Position numbers and translations under genes: made by a program. From positions 1-30,419 of the forward strand of contig JAFAPL010000214.1 in NCBI GenBank assembly GCA_019247135.1: a stretch of DNA of 30,419 nucleotides, read 5' to 3'. The notes below the pieces were generated by a model. The model had not been told where the DNA came from. It worked only from the letters and a program-made list of their open reading frames with translations, and searched no databases. Below, piece after piece: positions 15,035 through 23,169 of the stretch. The stretch is from Chloroflexota bacterium. Its GTDB lineage: Bacteria > Chloroflexota > UBA6077 > CF-72. The number at the start of each line of letters is the position of its first letter. Within the stretch, counting starts at the first letter, position 1.

Positions 15035-15547
15035 CTAGCTCGCCTTGCTGAGCGCCTGCTGCACGGCCTGGACGAACGCCTGCGTGCTGTACGTCGCGCC
15101 GCTGATGGTGTTCACCTGCGCGCTCTGCTTCGCGATCACCTGCGCCGGCAGCGAGGCGATGCGGGACACCGGGTACTCCGTCGAGACACTGGTGATCTGG
15201 ACGTTGCTGGTCTGGCCGTTCTGGACGGTGACCGAGACGTTGACCCCGCCGCGGCGGCTCGTCCCCGAGCCTGTGTAGGTGCCGTCTTTGTAGGCAACGG
15301 TCGTGCTCGCGGCGCTCGAGGTGCTCGTGGCCGTTGGTTGAGCCGAGGCACCCACGACTGGTGTCGCCAGGCTGGTGCTGGAGGTGGCGGTGGCGGTCGT
15401 ACTCGAAATCGTCGGCGCTACGCTCGCTGCGCTCGCACCGGCCATCCCCGCGTCGGCCGAGCGGGTGGCAACGAAGCCTGCGAAGTAGATTGTCGCGATC
15501 GCCGACGTACTGAGCGCGACGAGTCGCCTGGGCATCTTGCGGGCCAT
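15035..15547 (-). CDS. Membrane-anchored FMN-binding domain protein
   Basis: About 170 residues. A positively charged N terminus (MARKMPRRL) leads into one hydrophobic segment, then a Ser/Thr/Ala-rich linker of about 60 residues. The C-terminal FMN_bind domain starts with YKDGTYTGSGTSRRGGVNVSVTVQNG and contains NTISGATYST. The Thr of S-G-A-T-x-[ST] is the residue flavinylated by ApbE-type transferases. Such proteins act in extracytoplasmic electron transfer. I preferred ATG 15547 to ATG 15583 because the basic-then-hydrophobic leader begins there; AAAGGA lies 12 nt upstream. No ApbE gene is in the window. Confidence 0.88.
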   Translation of the reverse strand: MARKMPRRLVALSTSAIATIYFAGFVATRSADAGMAGASAASVAPTISSTTATATSSTSLATPVVGASAQPTATSTSSAASTTVAYKDGTYTGSGTSRRGGVNVSVTVQNGQTSNVQITSVSTEYPVSRIASLPAQVIAKQSAQVNTISGATYSTQAFVQAVQQALSKAS

Positions 15548-15621
15548 TGGGGAGAAGTGTCCTTTCGCGTGTGCGATAGACATTGGTATAGGCTCGCCGC
15601 CTTGGACGCGGCTTGGCGCTT

Positions 15622-16551
15622 CTACTGGAAGGCGGGCAGCACCTCGTCCACGAATAGCCGCAGGTCCGTGGTGTCGGGAAAGCCCGCGAAGACCATCTGA
15701 AACAGGTCGAAGCCAAGGTCAACCAGTTCGTGCAGGTGATCGACGAGCGCAGCTGGCTCGCCCACGAACGGCGGCACGGCATCCTGCAGCTTGGCGCCTG
15801 CCCAGCGTTCGGCCTCAGCTTTCGATCTGGCCAGATAGCACACGCGTGTGATCGTCCGACGCACGCTGGCTGGATCGCGGCCGACATCGCGACAGTGCTG
15901 GTCGAGAACCTGGAGCTTGTGCTTCAGGACGTCGACTGGCCGCATAACGCTGTTCCACCAATCGGCGTGCTCGGCCACGGCGCGCAGCGTGAGCTGTTCG
16001 CCGTCGCCGCCGATCATGATGATGGGCGGCGGCACGGGCCGTGGCTCGCAGTAGGCGTTCTCGATGCGGTAGTACTGGCCCTCGAAACTCGCGGGCGATT
16101 GGGTCCACATCGCACGCATGATCTTCAGGCCTTCCACCATCTGCGCGATGCGGACGCGAGCGGATGGGAATTCATAGCCGTATGCCCTGTACTCCGCCCC
16201 GTGCCAGCCGGCGCCGTAGCCGAGGATCAAGCGCCCGCGCGAGAACGCCTGCAGGCTCGCCGCCATCTTCGCCATCAGTGGCGGGTGGCGGTAGGAGTTC
16301 GCCAGGACGATCGTGCCGAGCATCTGGCCGGGGTAGCGCGCTGCCACCCAGGTGAGCTGTGTCCACACGTCCATGCGGAACGGCTCGGCGGTCATGAGAT
16401 GGTCAGAGACCCAGAACGACGAGAAGGACTGGCTGGCGATGTCGAGGACGTCTTCGAGATCGCGCACGAACGTTTGGGCTGGAAAACGTTCGATGCCACG
16501 GGTGCCGCTGGGCGGGTTGTAGCCGAAGTCGACTCGTCGGGTGGAGGGCAT
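15622..16551 (-). CDS. LLM-class flavin- or F420-dependent oxidoreductase
   Basis: A 309-residue luciferase-like (TIM-barrel) oxidoreductase. Recognisable elements are FWVSDHLMT near residues 46-54, TWVAARYPGQMLGTIVLANSYRHPPLMAKMAASLQAFSRGRLILGYGAGWHGAEYRAYG, and PPIIMIGGDGEQLTLRAVAEHADWWN. These place it with LLM enzymes such as F420-dependent dehydrogenases and FMNH2-dependent monooxygenases (the class that includes SsuD). The cofactor cannot be assigned with certainty. A tandem palindromic repeat array begins about 100 bp upstream of its start. Confidence 0.9.
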   Translation of the reverse strand: MPSTRRVDFGYNPPSGTRGIERFPAQTFVRDLEDVLDIASQSFSSFWVSDHLMTAEPFRMDVWTQLTWVAARYPGQMLGTIVLANSYRHPPLMAKMAASLQAFSRGRLILGYGAGWHGAEYRAYGYEFPSARVRIAQMVEGLKIMRAMWTQSPASFEGQYYRIENAYCEPRPVPPPIIMIGGDGEQLTLRAVAEHADWWNSVMRPVDVLKHKLQVLDQHCRDVGRDPASVRRTITRVCYLARSKAEAERWAGAKLQDAVPPFVGEPAALVDHLHELVDLGFDLFQMVFAGFPDTTDLRLFVDEVLPAFQ

Positions 16552-16652
16552 TGCGCGTCATCCTACCCAGGAGATCGCGCCAGGCGCGCCTCGCCGCGCT
16601 GTTCTGCTTGCTATCTGGTAGTGAAGCTGGTGCCGCGGCAGGCATCCTGCGG

Positions 16653-16944
16653 GGGCTGGCGCGGTTGCTTGCCGGAAGTGTTCAACTTGCAAGTTGATTG
16701 CTTGGCTAGTCGAGCGCGGGCTGGCGCGGTTGCTTGCCGGAGTGTTCAACTTGCAAGTTGATTGCTTGGCTAGTCGAGCGCGGGCTGGCGCGGTGGCTTG
16801 CCGGAGTGTTCGACTTGCAGTTGAGTCCTCGGGCTAGTCGAGCGCGGGCTGGCGCGGTTACTTGCCGGAATGTTCGACTTGCAGTTGAGTCCTCGGGCTA
16901 GTCGAGCGCGGGCTGGCGCGGTGGCTTGCTGAAATTCTCGACTG
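16653..16944. repeat. Tandem array of 64-65-bp palindrome-bearing units
   Basis: Four full units start at 16653, 16718, 16782 and 16846, and a degenerate fifth at 16910 runs almost to the stop of the MFS gene. Each has GGGCTGGCGCGGT, CTTGCCGGA, a dyad core and GGCTAGTCGAGCGC. Units 1 and 2 carry the perfect palindrome TCAACTTGCAAGTTGA. Units 3 and 4 share a changed core (TCGACTTGCAGTTGA) and tail (GTCCTCGG), so the array looks like duplication of pairs. There are no unique spacers. The array and its flanks fill the 395-nt gap 16552-16946, where I see no gene. Confidence 0.92.
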
Positions 16945-16946
16945 AG

Positions 16947-18155
16947 CTATTCGGGCAGGGTTTGGGTGGCGATCGCCGTGGCGAGCTGCCGACGGATCCT
17001 GAGCATGCCAATCGCCACCAGGCCGGTGGCGGCGAGCAGCGCGGTCGCCCCCATGGCGCCGAACGCGTAGGCGCCGCCATACGCGTTGCCCAGCGTCCCG
17101 ACCGCCGGCGCGCCGACCGCACGGCCCCCGAGCACCGTCGTTTCACCCAGCGCCGCGGCTACGGCCGCGCGGTCGCGCCCGAGCCACCGGATCAAAGCCA
17201 GCTCGGCCCCAAGCCGTGTGCCGCTCGCGCCCATGCCCAGGACCGAGGATGCGACGACGAACACAGGCACAAAGCCCGTCGCCAGAGCGGACGCAAAGCT
17301 CCCGATCACCAGGATGAGCACGCCTGCGCCGATGACTCGGCGCGGCGAAACGCGGTCGGCCATCCGACCGAAGAACAGGAACCCGAGTCCGACCACTGCG
17401 CTGCCCACGGTCAGCATCAGTCCAGCGTTTGCGAGCGGTTGGCCCTGGTGCACCAGCTCTGAAGGCACGAGCGCCGCACGACCCGCGTCCGCCGCGCTGG
17501 CGAGGCCGAGCGCAGCCAGCGCTTGCCACGGGAGCCCTTGAGCGGCAATGGCCGACCAGCCCGGCCAGGCGGAGCGCGGTGGCAGCGAGCCGAATGTCGC
17601 GCACGGCAGCATGACCGCCGCCCCGAAGGCGAACAACAGCAGCACGGGTAAGAGTCCGAACATGTCGGCGAGCGTGCCGCCGGTCCAGGGGCCGAGCGCG
17701 CCACCCGCGCCACCGGCCAGCCCGAGCAAGGCCAGTGCCCAGCCATCCCGACCAGGTCGTGAGGCGCCGATCACCAGGGCTGGCATGCCGACGTACACGG
17801 CCATCGCGGGCAACGCGGACATGACGAAGATGGCCATGATCTGCGTGTTTCCGAGGCCACTCAGCGCGATGATGGGAAGCAAGACCAGCACGAGCAGTCC
17901 CACCTGCGTCACCCGACGCGCGCCATGGCGCAGCGTGATTGCGGGCAGCATCAACGCTGCCGGTAAACGGCTGATCTCGCACACGGCGTACAGGATGCCC
18001 AGCACGGTTGTGCCTGCACCGTCCTGCATGAGACGGCCGGCGACCACGGCCGACCACGCAGCGGAGCCGAGGTTGAAGGCGAAGATCGCGCTGAGGATCG
18101 GCAGCAGGGCAAAGTCCTCCGCGAACGACGTCCGGACGTCCTTCACCCACTGCAT
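16947..18155 (-). CDS. Major facilitator superfamily transporter
   Basis: A 402-residue integral membrane protein with about 12 predicted hydrophobic segments in two halves. The loop FGRMADRVSPRRVIGAGVLI is the MFS signature between TM helices 2 and 3 of the second half. The first half shows the related RLPAALMLPAITLRHGARRVTQVGLLVLVL. Most such proteins are proton-driven exporters or small-solute transporters, and the substrate is unknown. ATG 18155 has AAGG 11 nt upstream. It diverges from the GH1 gene, so a disaccharide or glycoside connection is possible but unproven. The gene ends against the tandem repeat array. Confidence 0.88.
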   Translation of the reverse strand: MQWVKDVRTSFAEDFALLPILSAIFAFNLGSAAWSAVVAGRLMQDGAGTTVLGILYAVCEISRLPAALMLPAITLRHGARRVTQVGLLVLVLLPIIALSGLGNTQIMAIFVMSALPAMAVYVGMPALVIGASRPGRDGWALALLGLAGGAGGALGPWTGGTLADMFGLLPVLLLFAFGAAVMLPCATFGSLPPRSAWPGWSAIAAQGLPWQALAALGLASAADAGRAALVPSELVHQGQPLANAGLMLTVGSAVVGLGFLFFGRMADRVSPRRVIGAGVLILVIGSFASALATGFVPVFVVASSVLGMGASGTRLGAELALIRWLGRDRAAVAAALGETTVLGGRAVGAPAVGTLGNAYGGAYAFGAMGATALLAATGLVAIGMLRIRRQLATAIATQTLPE

Positions 18156-18181
18156 GTGTGGTCCGCCTTTATGACACGTCC

Positions 18182-18253
18182 AGCGTCAAGAGAAAAGAAT
18201 CTCGACCAACCAAAGTGTTGCAAATCTGTTTAAATGTCCGGAAACCTGTTTGG
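18182..18253 (+). promoter_or_regulatory. AT-rich leader before the GH1 gene, probable promoter region
   Basis: This stretch is clearly less GC-rich than its surroundings and lies between divergent MFS and GH1 starts. CTGTTT occurs twice, at 18226 and 18246, 20 bp apart, with TTTAAAT overlapping the first. No unambiguous -35/-10 pair can be assigned. The direct repeat spacing of about two helical turns would suit a regulator. Confidence 0.35.
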
Positions 18254-19429
18254 ATGCGCTTCCCAGACGGGTTTTTCTGGGGTGCTGCCACGGCAGCGCA
18301 CCAGGTCGAGGGGTCCAATACCCACAGCGACTGGTGGCGAGCGGAGCAGGCCGGTCAGCTGCCACACCGTTCCGAAGAGGCCTGCGACTCATGGCGCCGC
18401 TGGTCTGAGGATGTGCGTCTGCTCGCGGACATCGGGCTGAACGCCTACCGCATGTCTGTCGAGTGGGCGCGGATCGAGCCTGAGCCCGGCCGCTTCGATC
18501 AGTCGGCGCTCGATACGTACCGTCGCTTGCTCGAAGCACTCCGCGCGGCACACATCGAGCCCATGGTGACGTTGCACCACTTCGTGTCTCCCGACTGGGT
18601 CGCCGATCTCGGCGGCTGGGAGAACCCGGACATCGTCGAGTACTTCGAGACGTACGTGGAGCGCGTCGCGCGTGAGCTTGGGTCGCTCGTGCGCTGGTGG
18701 GTGACGATCAACGAGCCGAGCATTCTCGGGCTCAAGGCGTACATCGAAGGCAGTTGGCCGCCGTTCATGCCGGGCCACTTCCGCGGCTACCTTCGGCTGA
18801 TGCGCCATGCGCTACGGGCGCACGCCCGGGCCCGCCAGGCGCTACGTGCCGCTCGCTCGGATGCGCTGGTCAGCATGGCGTTCGCATTGTGGCCGATGGA
18901 GCCGCTGCGGGCGTGGAGCCCGCTCGATCAAGCGATCGCCTTTCTGGGCGACTGGTTGTGGCAAGGCCGCGTCCTGCGTCGCGCTCTGCCGCGACTGGAT
19001 TGGATCGGTGTGAACTACTACTCGCGCAACGTGGTCGGGTTTCCGCCGGGCGCGCCAGCGAATCCGGAACGCACCGACTTCGGCTGGGAGATCTATCCGC
19101 GGGGTCTGTACGACGTGCTGCGGCGTGTCGGTGTTTACCGGCGCCCGGTGGTGATCACGGAAAACGGCATCGCCGACGCGAGCGATCGACTGCGCGCGCG
19201 CTACATCGTGCAGCACTTGATCGAGGCGCACCGCGCGATTCAGGACGGAGTCGACCTGCGCGGGTATATGCATTGGTCGCTGCTCGACAACTTCGAGTGG
19301 GCAGAAGGTTTTTCAATGCAGTTCGGACTCGCGACGCGTGAACGCCGGCCACGACCTAGCGCGCGCGTCTACGGTGAGATCGCGCGCGCAAACGCCATCA
19401 GCGAGGAGCAACTGGCGTTGGCAAGCTGA
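18254..19429 (+). CDS. Glycoside hydrolase family 1, compact beta-glycosidase
   Basis: A 391-residue retaining glycosidase. It starts with MRFPDGFFWGAATAAHQVEG, the GH1 N-terminal signature. The acid/base Glu is E154 in TINEPS and the nucleophile is E303 in VITENGIAD. Glycone-binding residues are visible in HQVEG, TLHHF, NYYSRN and LLDNFEWAEGF. No signal peptide is present, so it is cytoplasmic and would act on imported or internal glycosides. Typical GH1 enzymes have about 440-480 residues; this one is shortened mainly between the two catalytic motifs, which could open the aglycone site. ATG 18254 is fixed by homology. Its stop is separated from the convergent GT2 gene by a single base. Confidence 0.93.
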   Translation: MRFPDGFFWGAATAAHQVEGSNTHSDWWRAEQAGQLPHRSEEACDSWRRWSEDVRLLADIGLNAYRMSVEWARIEPEPGRFDQSALDTYRRLLEALRAAHIEPMVTLHHFVSPDWVADLGGWENPDIVEYFETYVERVARELGSLVRWWVTINEPSILGLKAYIEGSWPPFMPGHFRGYLRLMRHALRAHARARQALRAARSDALVSMAFALWPMEPLRAWSPLDQAIAFLGDWLWQGRVLRRALPRLDWIGVNYYSRNVVGFPPGAPANPERTDFGWEIYPRGLYDVLRRVGVYRRPVVITENGIADASDRLRARYIVQHLIEAHRAIQDGVDLRGYMHWSLLDNFEWAEGFSMQFGLATRERRPRPSARVYGEIARANAISEEQLALAS

Positions 19430-19430
19430 G

Positions 19431-21035
19431 TCACGCTACGGGCGTTTCGGCCGCCCGAACGTACGACTCCGAGCCGCGGGCGTCAGCGTCGGCTGCCGAA
19501 AACTTCTCGGTGACCTGGTAGGCGAGTGAGCGTCCAAACAGCAGGCGCGTGTGTGCATCCAGGGCTGGGAGCGCGACCATGGTCAAGCCGGTGAGGGGCA
19601 GGACGAGGAACCCGGCGAGTCCAGAGACCAGTTTCCACAGGTTGGTCTCGTCGTCCGACCACCAGCGCAAGAGGATATCGCCGAGGATCGCAAGTACGAG
19701 TGAGGGTAGACACAGGCCGAGCAGCATGGACACGGCTGCTGTCTGCGAGATGGCGAGTGCGGTGCGCGCGTAACCCGGGTTCAGCAACGGCGGAACCAAG
19801 CCACCCAGCGTCAGCAGGAACCAGTGCGACGGCCACACCAGGTGCTCCTCGTCGTACCACCACACCCGCGCGACACGGATGTGCCACGGAATGTGCCGCG
19901 CTCGTAGGCCCTGCAACGCCAGGTACGGGATGTCCGAAACGCCCCACGCCCAGCGACGGATCTGCTGGTACGTGCTCACCACCGTGCCGAATGTGGTTGC
20001 GCCTTCCGCGGCGTCGGCGTAGACGGGCAAGTGAATAGCGCGCGCCCGCACACGCCGCCCGAGGTGCAGCCACACCTTGAAGAACATGTGCGAGTCTTCA
20101 GGCACAACGTCCACGTCCCAGAAGCGGACCCGCCGCGCGACCCACCAGGTCAACGAGTACGTCGACTGCGGGACGAGCCGATGCGTCGCCGCCAGGCGAG
20201 CAAGTGAATACAGCGAGAAGACGCTACTCACCGCTCGAATCAGCAGTGGCAGCCGCCCGTGATTGGCATAGAAGAGGATGGCCGGCTGATAGATATGCAG
20301 GCGACCGTCCGGATGCGACAGTATCGAGTGACCGAGGGCCGCCAGGTACTGTCGGTCGAGCCGCGAATCCGCGTCGCAGACCGTCACGACGAGGTGCTTC
20401 GGGTCGAGTCGGTCAGAGCCCATGAGCTCCTCCTCGACCCGCCGTGCAGCCCAGGCCAGGTTCGAGGACTTGCCCTTGACCTCGCCCGGCAGGTCCGGAT
20501 GCTGGGTAACGAGCCATTCTCCGAAGCGCCAGGCAAAACGCTCGGTCAGGGCCGCCGCGCGTATCGGGGCCGATTCGTCTCGCTGCTCGAACGCAAGCAC
20601 GACGGCGATGCGCTCGAGCCCGATCGTCTGTTGCGCGAGGCACTCGAGCGTCTCGGCCAGTAGTTCCTCGCTCTCCTTATACGTCGGGATGATGACCAGG
20701 TGATGCAAGCGCGAAAAGCCATGCAGCGCGGCGCCCGCCTGCGCCCAGTTGCGGCGTTGCGCGCGGGCGAGGCGACCCATACCCAGCACGAGCCCGACCG
20801 TGAACTCGATCGAGCGCCACAGCCAGTAGGCCGAAAACGCGACCAGGAAGTAGCCGAAGATATCGGGCGCGACGATCGCGGCCCAGATTGGTGAAGTCAG
20901 TGCGACCCACGCAACCGCGGGTGGCAGGATTTCGAGAATCCGACGCGGCACGGGGTCCAGTCCATCTGCTGCCCTGCTTGAAGCAACGCTGCTACAGGCG
21001 CGTGCTAGAGGGCGGGCCTCTGCCAGAGTGGTCAT
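19431..21035 (-). CDS. Membrane glycosyltransferase family 2
   Basis: About 534 residues with transmembrane segments near 38-86 and several more in the last 180 residues. The cytoplasmic GT-A domain lies between. It has HLVIIPTYKES (113-122), the metal-binding VCDADSR (DAD 221-223), VPEDSHMFF (ED 313-314) and QIRRW (358-362). These are the D, DxD, D and QxxRW motifs of processive GT2 enzymes such as cellulose and glucan synthases. The family uses nucleotide sugars and extrudes or transfers sugar to a lipid or polysaccharide. ATG 21035 or 21059 could be the start; neither has a clear ribosome-binding site and the frame is open further upstream. It diverges from the dioxygenase gene across a 173-nt gap in which I see no other feature. 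Confidence 0.88.
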   Translation of the reverse strand: MTTLAEARPLARACSSVASSRAADGLDPVPRRILEILPPAVAWVALTSPIWAAIVAPDIFGYFLVAFSAYWLWRSIEFTVGLVLGMGRLARAQRRNWAQAGAALHGFSRLHHLVIIPTYKESEELLAETLECLAQQTIGLERIAVVLAFEQRDESAPIRAAALTERFAWRFGEWLVTQHPDLPGEVKGKSSNLAWAARRVEEELMGSDRLDPKHLVVTVCDADSRLDRQYLAALGHSILSHPDGRLHIYQPAILFYANHGRLPLLIRAVSSVFSLYSLARLAATHRLVPQSTYSLTWWVARRVRFWDVDVVPEDSHMFFKVWLHLGRRVRARAIHLPVYADAAEGATTFGTVVSTYQQIRRWAWGVSDIPYLALQGLRARHIPWHIRVARVWWYDEEHLVWPSHWFLLTLGGLVPPLLNPGYARTALAISQTAAVSMLLGLCLPSLVLAILGDILLRWWSDDETNLWKLVSGLAGFLVLPLTGLTMVALPALDAHTRLLFGRSLAYQVTEKFSAADADARGSESYVRAAETPVA

Positions 21036-21208
21036 CGGTGGGACATGAGCACCCTGCATGCCGGGGGTTTCGACACGCGCGTTGCGGTTGAGTTGCGGAT
21101 GCGTGACAGATCGTTGCCTGACGACGATGGCATAGGGCGCGGGGTTGCACGGAGTGTGCCGGTCGATCCGGAACGAGTAGCATCCCGCACGAGAGGCAGT
21201 CTTCACCG

Positions 21209-22096
21209 ATGACGACTACGACCCGACCAGGCGCCGCGACCTCCGCGGGGGATATCACCTCAGCTGTTATCGCCAGCTTCGAACGCTGTCCGGACCCTCG
21301 GTTGCGCACAATCATGCAGGCGCTCGTACGCCACCTGCACGCGTTCGCTACCGAAGTGAACCTCACCGAAGAAGAATGGGCCGCCGCCATCCAGATCCTG
21401 ACGGACACCGGCCACATTACCGACGACAAGCGGCAGGAGTTCATTCTGTGGTCGGATGCGCTGGGCGTGTCCATGCTGGTCGACGCGTTGGCGCACCAGA
21501 GTCCGAACGGAGCGACGGAGTCGACGGTGCTGGGTCCCTTCTGGACTCCGAATGCGCCGAAGCGCGCCTACGCCGACAGCATCGCCGGCGGCAACGACGC
21601 TGGTACACCCGCCCTGGTGCGCGGACGCGTGCTGGACACGGAGGGTCGACCGATCAACGGGGCCGAGCTGGACATCTGGCAGAACGGGGCCAACGGACTG
21701 TACGCGGTGCAGGACGCGGAAGCCGAGGAAGACCACCTGCGCGGCCGCTTCTATACCCGTGAGGATGGCTCGTACGCATTCGTTGGCGTTCGACCGGTGC
21801 CGTACACGATTCCACATGACGGACCGGTCGGCGCCATGCTCGACGCGGCCAAGCGCCACCCGTGGCGACCCGCGCACATCCACATGATCGTGACCGCGCC
21901 GGGCTTTCAGCGGTTGCAGACGCACATCTTCGATTCGACCAGCGCATACCTCGATTCGGATGCCGTGTTCGCGGTCAAGTCGTCGCTGATCCGCGAGTTT
22001 CAAGAACGCTCGCCTGACGACCCCGAAAGACCGGCCAGCATCGGCGCGCGTCCGTGGTGCCTGGTGGACAACGACATCGTCCTGGCGCGTGCCTGA
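21209..22096 (+). CDS. Intradiol ring-cleavage dioxygenase, hydroxyquinol/catechol 1,2-dioxygenase type
   Basis: A 295-residue non-heme Fe(III) enzyme that opens catechol-like rings between the two hydroxyls. The helical N-terminal dimerisation domain (about 15-105) ends in ATESTVLGPFWTPNAP. The beta-sandwich domain contains the four iron ligands Y165 (GLYAVQD), Y199 (PVPYTIPHDG), H223 and H225 (PAHIH). GRFYTREDGSYAFVGVRPVPY is characteristic of hydroxyquinol and chlorocatechol members, so hydroxyquinol is the best substrate guess. No maleylacetate reductase is nearby. GAGAGG lies 13 nt before the ATG. The end overlaps the nitrilase-like gene by 8 nt, so the two are translated together. Confidence 0.93.
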   Translation: MTTTTRPGAATSAGDITSAVIASFERCPDPRLRTIMQALVRHLHAFATEVNLTEEEWAAAIQILTDTGHITDDKRQEFILWSDALGVSMLVDALAHQSPNGATESTVLGPFWTPNAPKRAYADSIAGGNDAGTPALVRGRVLDTEGRPINGAELDIWQNGANGLYAVQDAEAEEDHLRGRFYTREDGSYAFVGVRPVPYTIPHDGPVGAMLDAAKRHPWRPAHIHMIVTAPGFQRLQTHIFDSTSAYLDSDAVFAVKSSLIREFQERSPDDPERPASIGARPWCLVDNDIVLARA

Positions 22097-23150
22097 CCCC
22101 TACACGGCGGTCGGGTTGATCCCGTCCGTCCGCGGAGTGCGCAAACGTTCCGAGATTCAGCGCAACCTGGACCACATCAGCCACCTGATCGCCGCTGCGT
22201 CGTGGCTGTCGAGCCTGGATCTGCCAGTGCGGCTCGTCCTCCTGCCCGAGGGCGCACTGCAGGGCTTCACCGACGAAGTCTTCGACCTGGATCACGCCAC
22301 CTACGCGCGCGAGTCAGCCATCGATGTGCCCGGTCCCGAAACGGAGTTCCTGGGCCAGCTGGCACGCCACTGGAACACGTTCATCATGGGCCAGGCAAAG
22401 GCCCGACACGAAGCTTTTCCCGACCGATTTTTCAATATCGGCTTCGCAATCAACCCGCAAGGCGAAGTGGTCCTGAAGCACTACAAGCTGGCGACGCTGT
22501 ATCCAGTCGAGCACTCGGTCACTCCGCACGATGTCTGGGACAGATGGATCGAGCTCTACGGCCGGTCATTGGACGCGTTCTACCCGGTTGCCGACACGGA
22601 GATCGGCCGCCTGGCGGTGCTCATGGCCAACGAAGGATCGTATCCCGAGAACGCGCGCGGCCTGGCTATGAACGGTGCGGAGGTGGTCTACCGCGCGTCA
22701 TATCCACATCCACACACCGGCAACGAATTCTTCGAGATTCAGAATCGCGCGCGGGCGCTGGACAACAATTTCTATATTCTCGCGCCTAACCTCGCGACGT
22801 ACTACCTGGAGCAGGACTCCGACCTGCCCATTGACACCTTCGGCGGACAATCGATGATCGTCGACTACAAGGGGCGAGTCGTCGGCAAACACCTGTACGG
22901 CGCGGGCTCATCCTATGTCGCGGGCACGATCGACATCGACGCGCTGAGAAAATTCAGGGCGCAAGCGCAATGGGATAACTGGATGAAGGACCTGCGGAAC
23001 GAGCTCTATCAGCTTGTGTACGAGCAGCCGATCTATCCGCCCAACCTGTACCTCGATCGCCCTCCGTACACCCATGCGGAGTTCCGCGAGCAGGTCATCC
23101 GTAAACAGATCGAGCTGATGCACGAGCGCGATATCTGGCGGCGGCCCTGA
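22089..23150 (+). CDS. Nitrilase-superfamily protein with catalytic Cys replaced by Ala
   Basis: A 353-residue protein of the carbon-nitrogen hydrolase fold, closest in layout to aliphatic amidase/formamidase. The expected Glu is E54 (LLPEGALQGF), the Lys is K133 (LKHYKL) and the second Glu is E141 (YPVEH). The nucleophile segment reads LAVLMANEGSYPENAR, where family members have a Cys at the position of A180 (codon GCC at 22626-22628). Hydrolysis by the normal thioester route should therefore be impossible. The rest of the fold is intact (GLAMNGAEVVYR, NRARALDNNFYILAPN, GGQSMIVDYKGRVVG), so it is not a decaying gene. It starts with GTG inside the dioxygenase gene. A binding, regulatory or altered-chemistry role is possible. 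Confidence 0.88.
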   Translation: MPDPYTAVGLIPSVRGVRKRSEIQRNLDHISHLIAAASWLSSLDLPVRLVLLPEGALQGFTDEVFDLDHATYARESAIDVPGPETEFLGQLARHWNTFIMGQAKARHEAFPDRFFNIGFAINPQGEVVLKHYKLATLYPVEHSVTPHDVWDRWIELYGRSLDAFYPVADTEIGRLAVLMANEGSYPENARGLAMNGAEVVYRASYPHPHTGNEFFEIQNRARALDNNFYILAPNLATYYLEQDSDLPIDTFGGQSMIVDYKGRVVGKHLYGAGSSYVAGTIDIDALRKFRAQAQWDNWMKDLRNELYQLVYEQPIYPPNLYLDRPPYTHAEFREQVIRKQIELMHERDIWRRP

Positions 23151-23169
23151 CCTGACGGCGGATTCTGAC

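Noticed and set aside
14696..15700. Gly/Val/Ala repeat-like plus-strand frame (VGAVVGATVGASVGTAVG)
   Set aside because: It is the reverse reading of the Pro/Thr linker of the amidase and of the FMN-binding protein, not a repeat protein.
16653..16944. Regular repeats of constant length, considered as a CRISPR array
   Set aside because: The 64-65-bp units are contiguous and similar along their whole length; there are no unique spacers and no cas genes.
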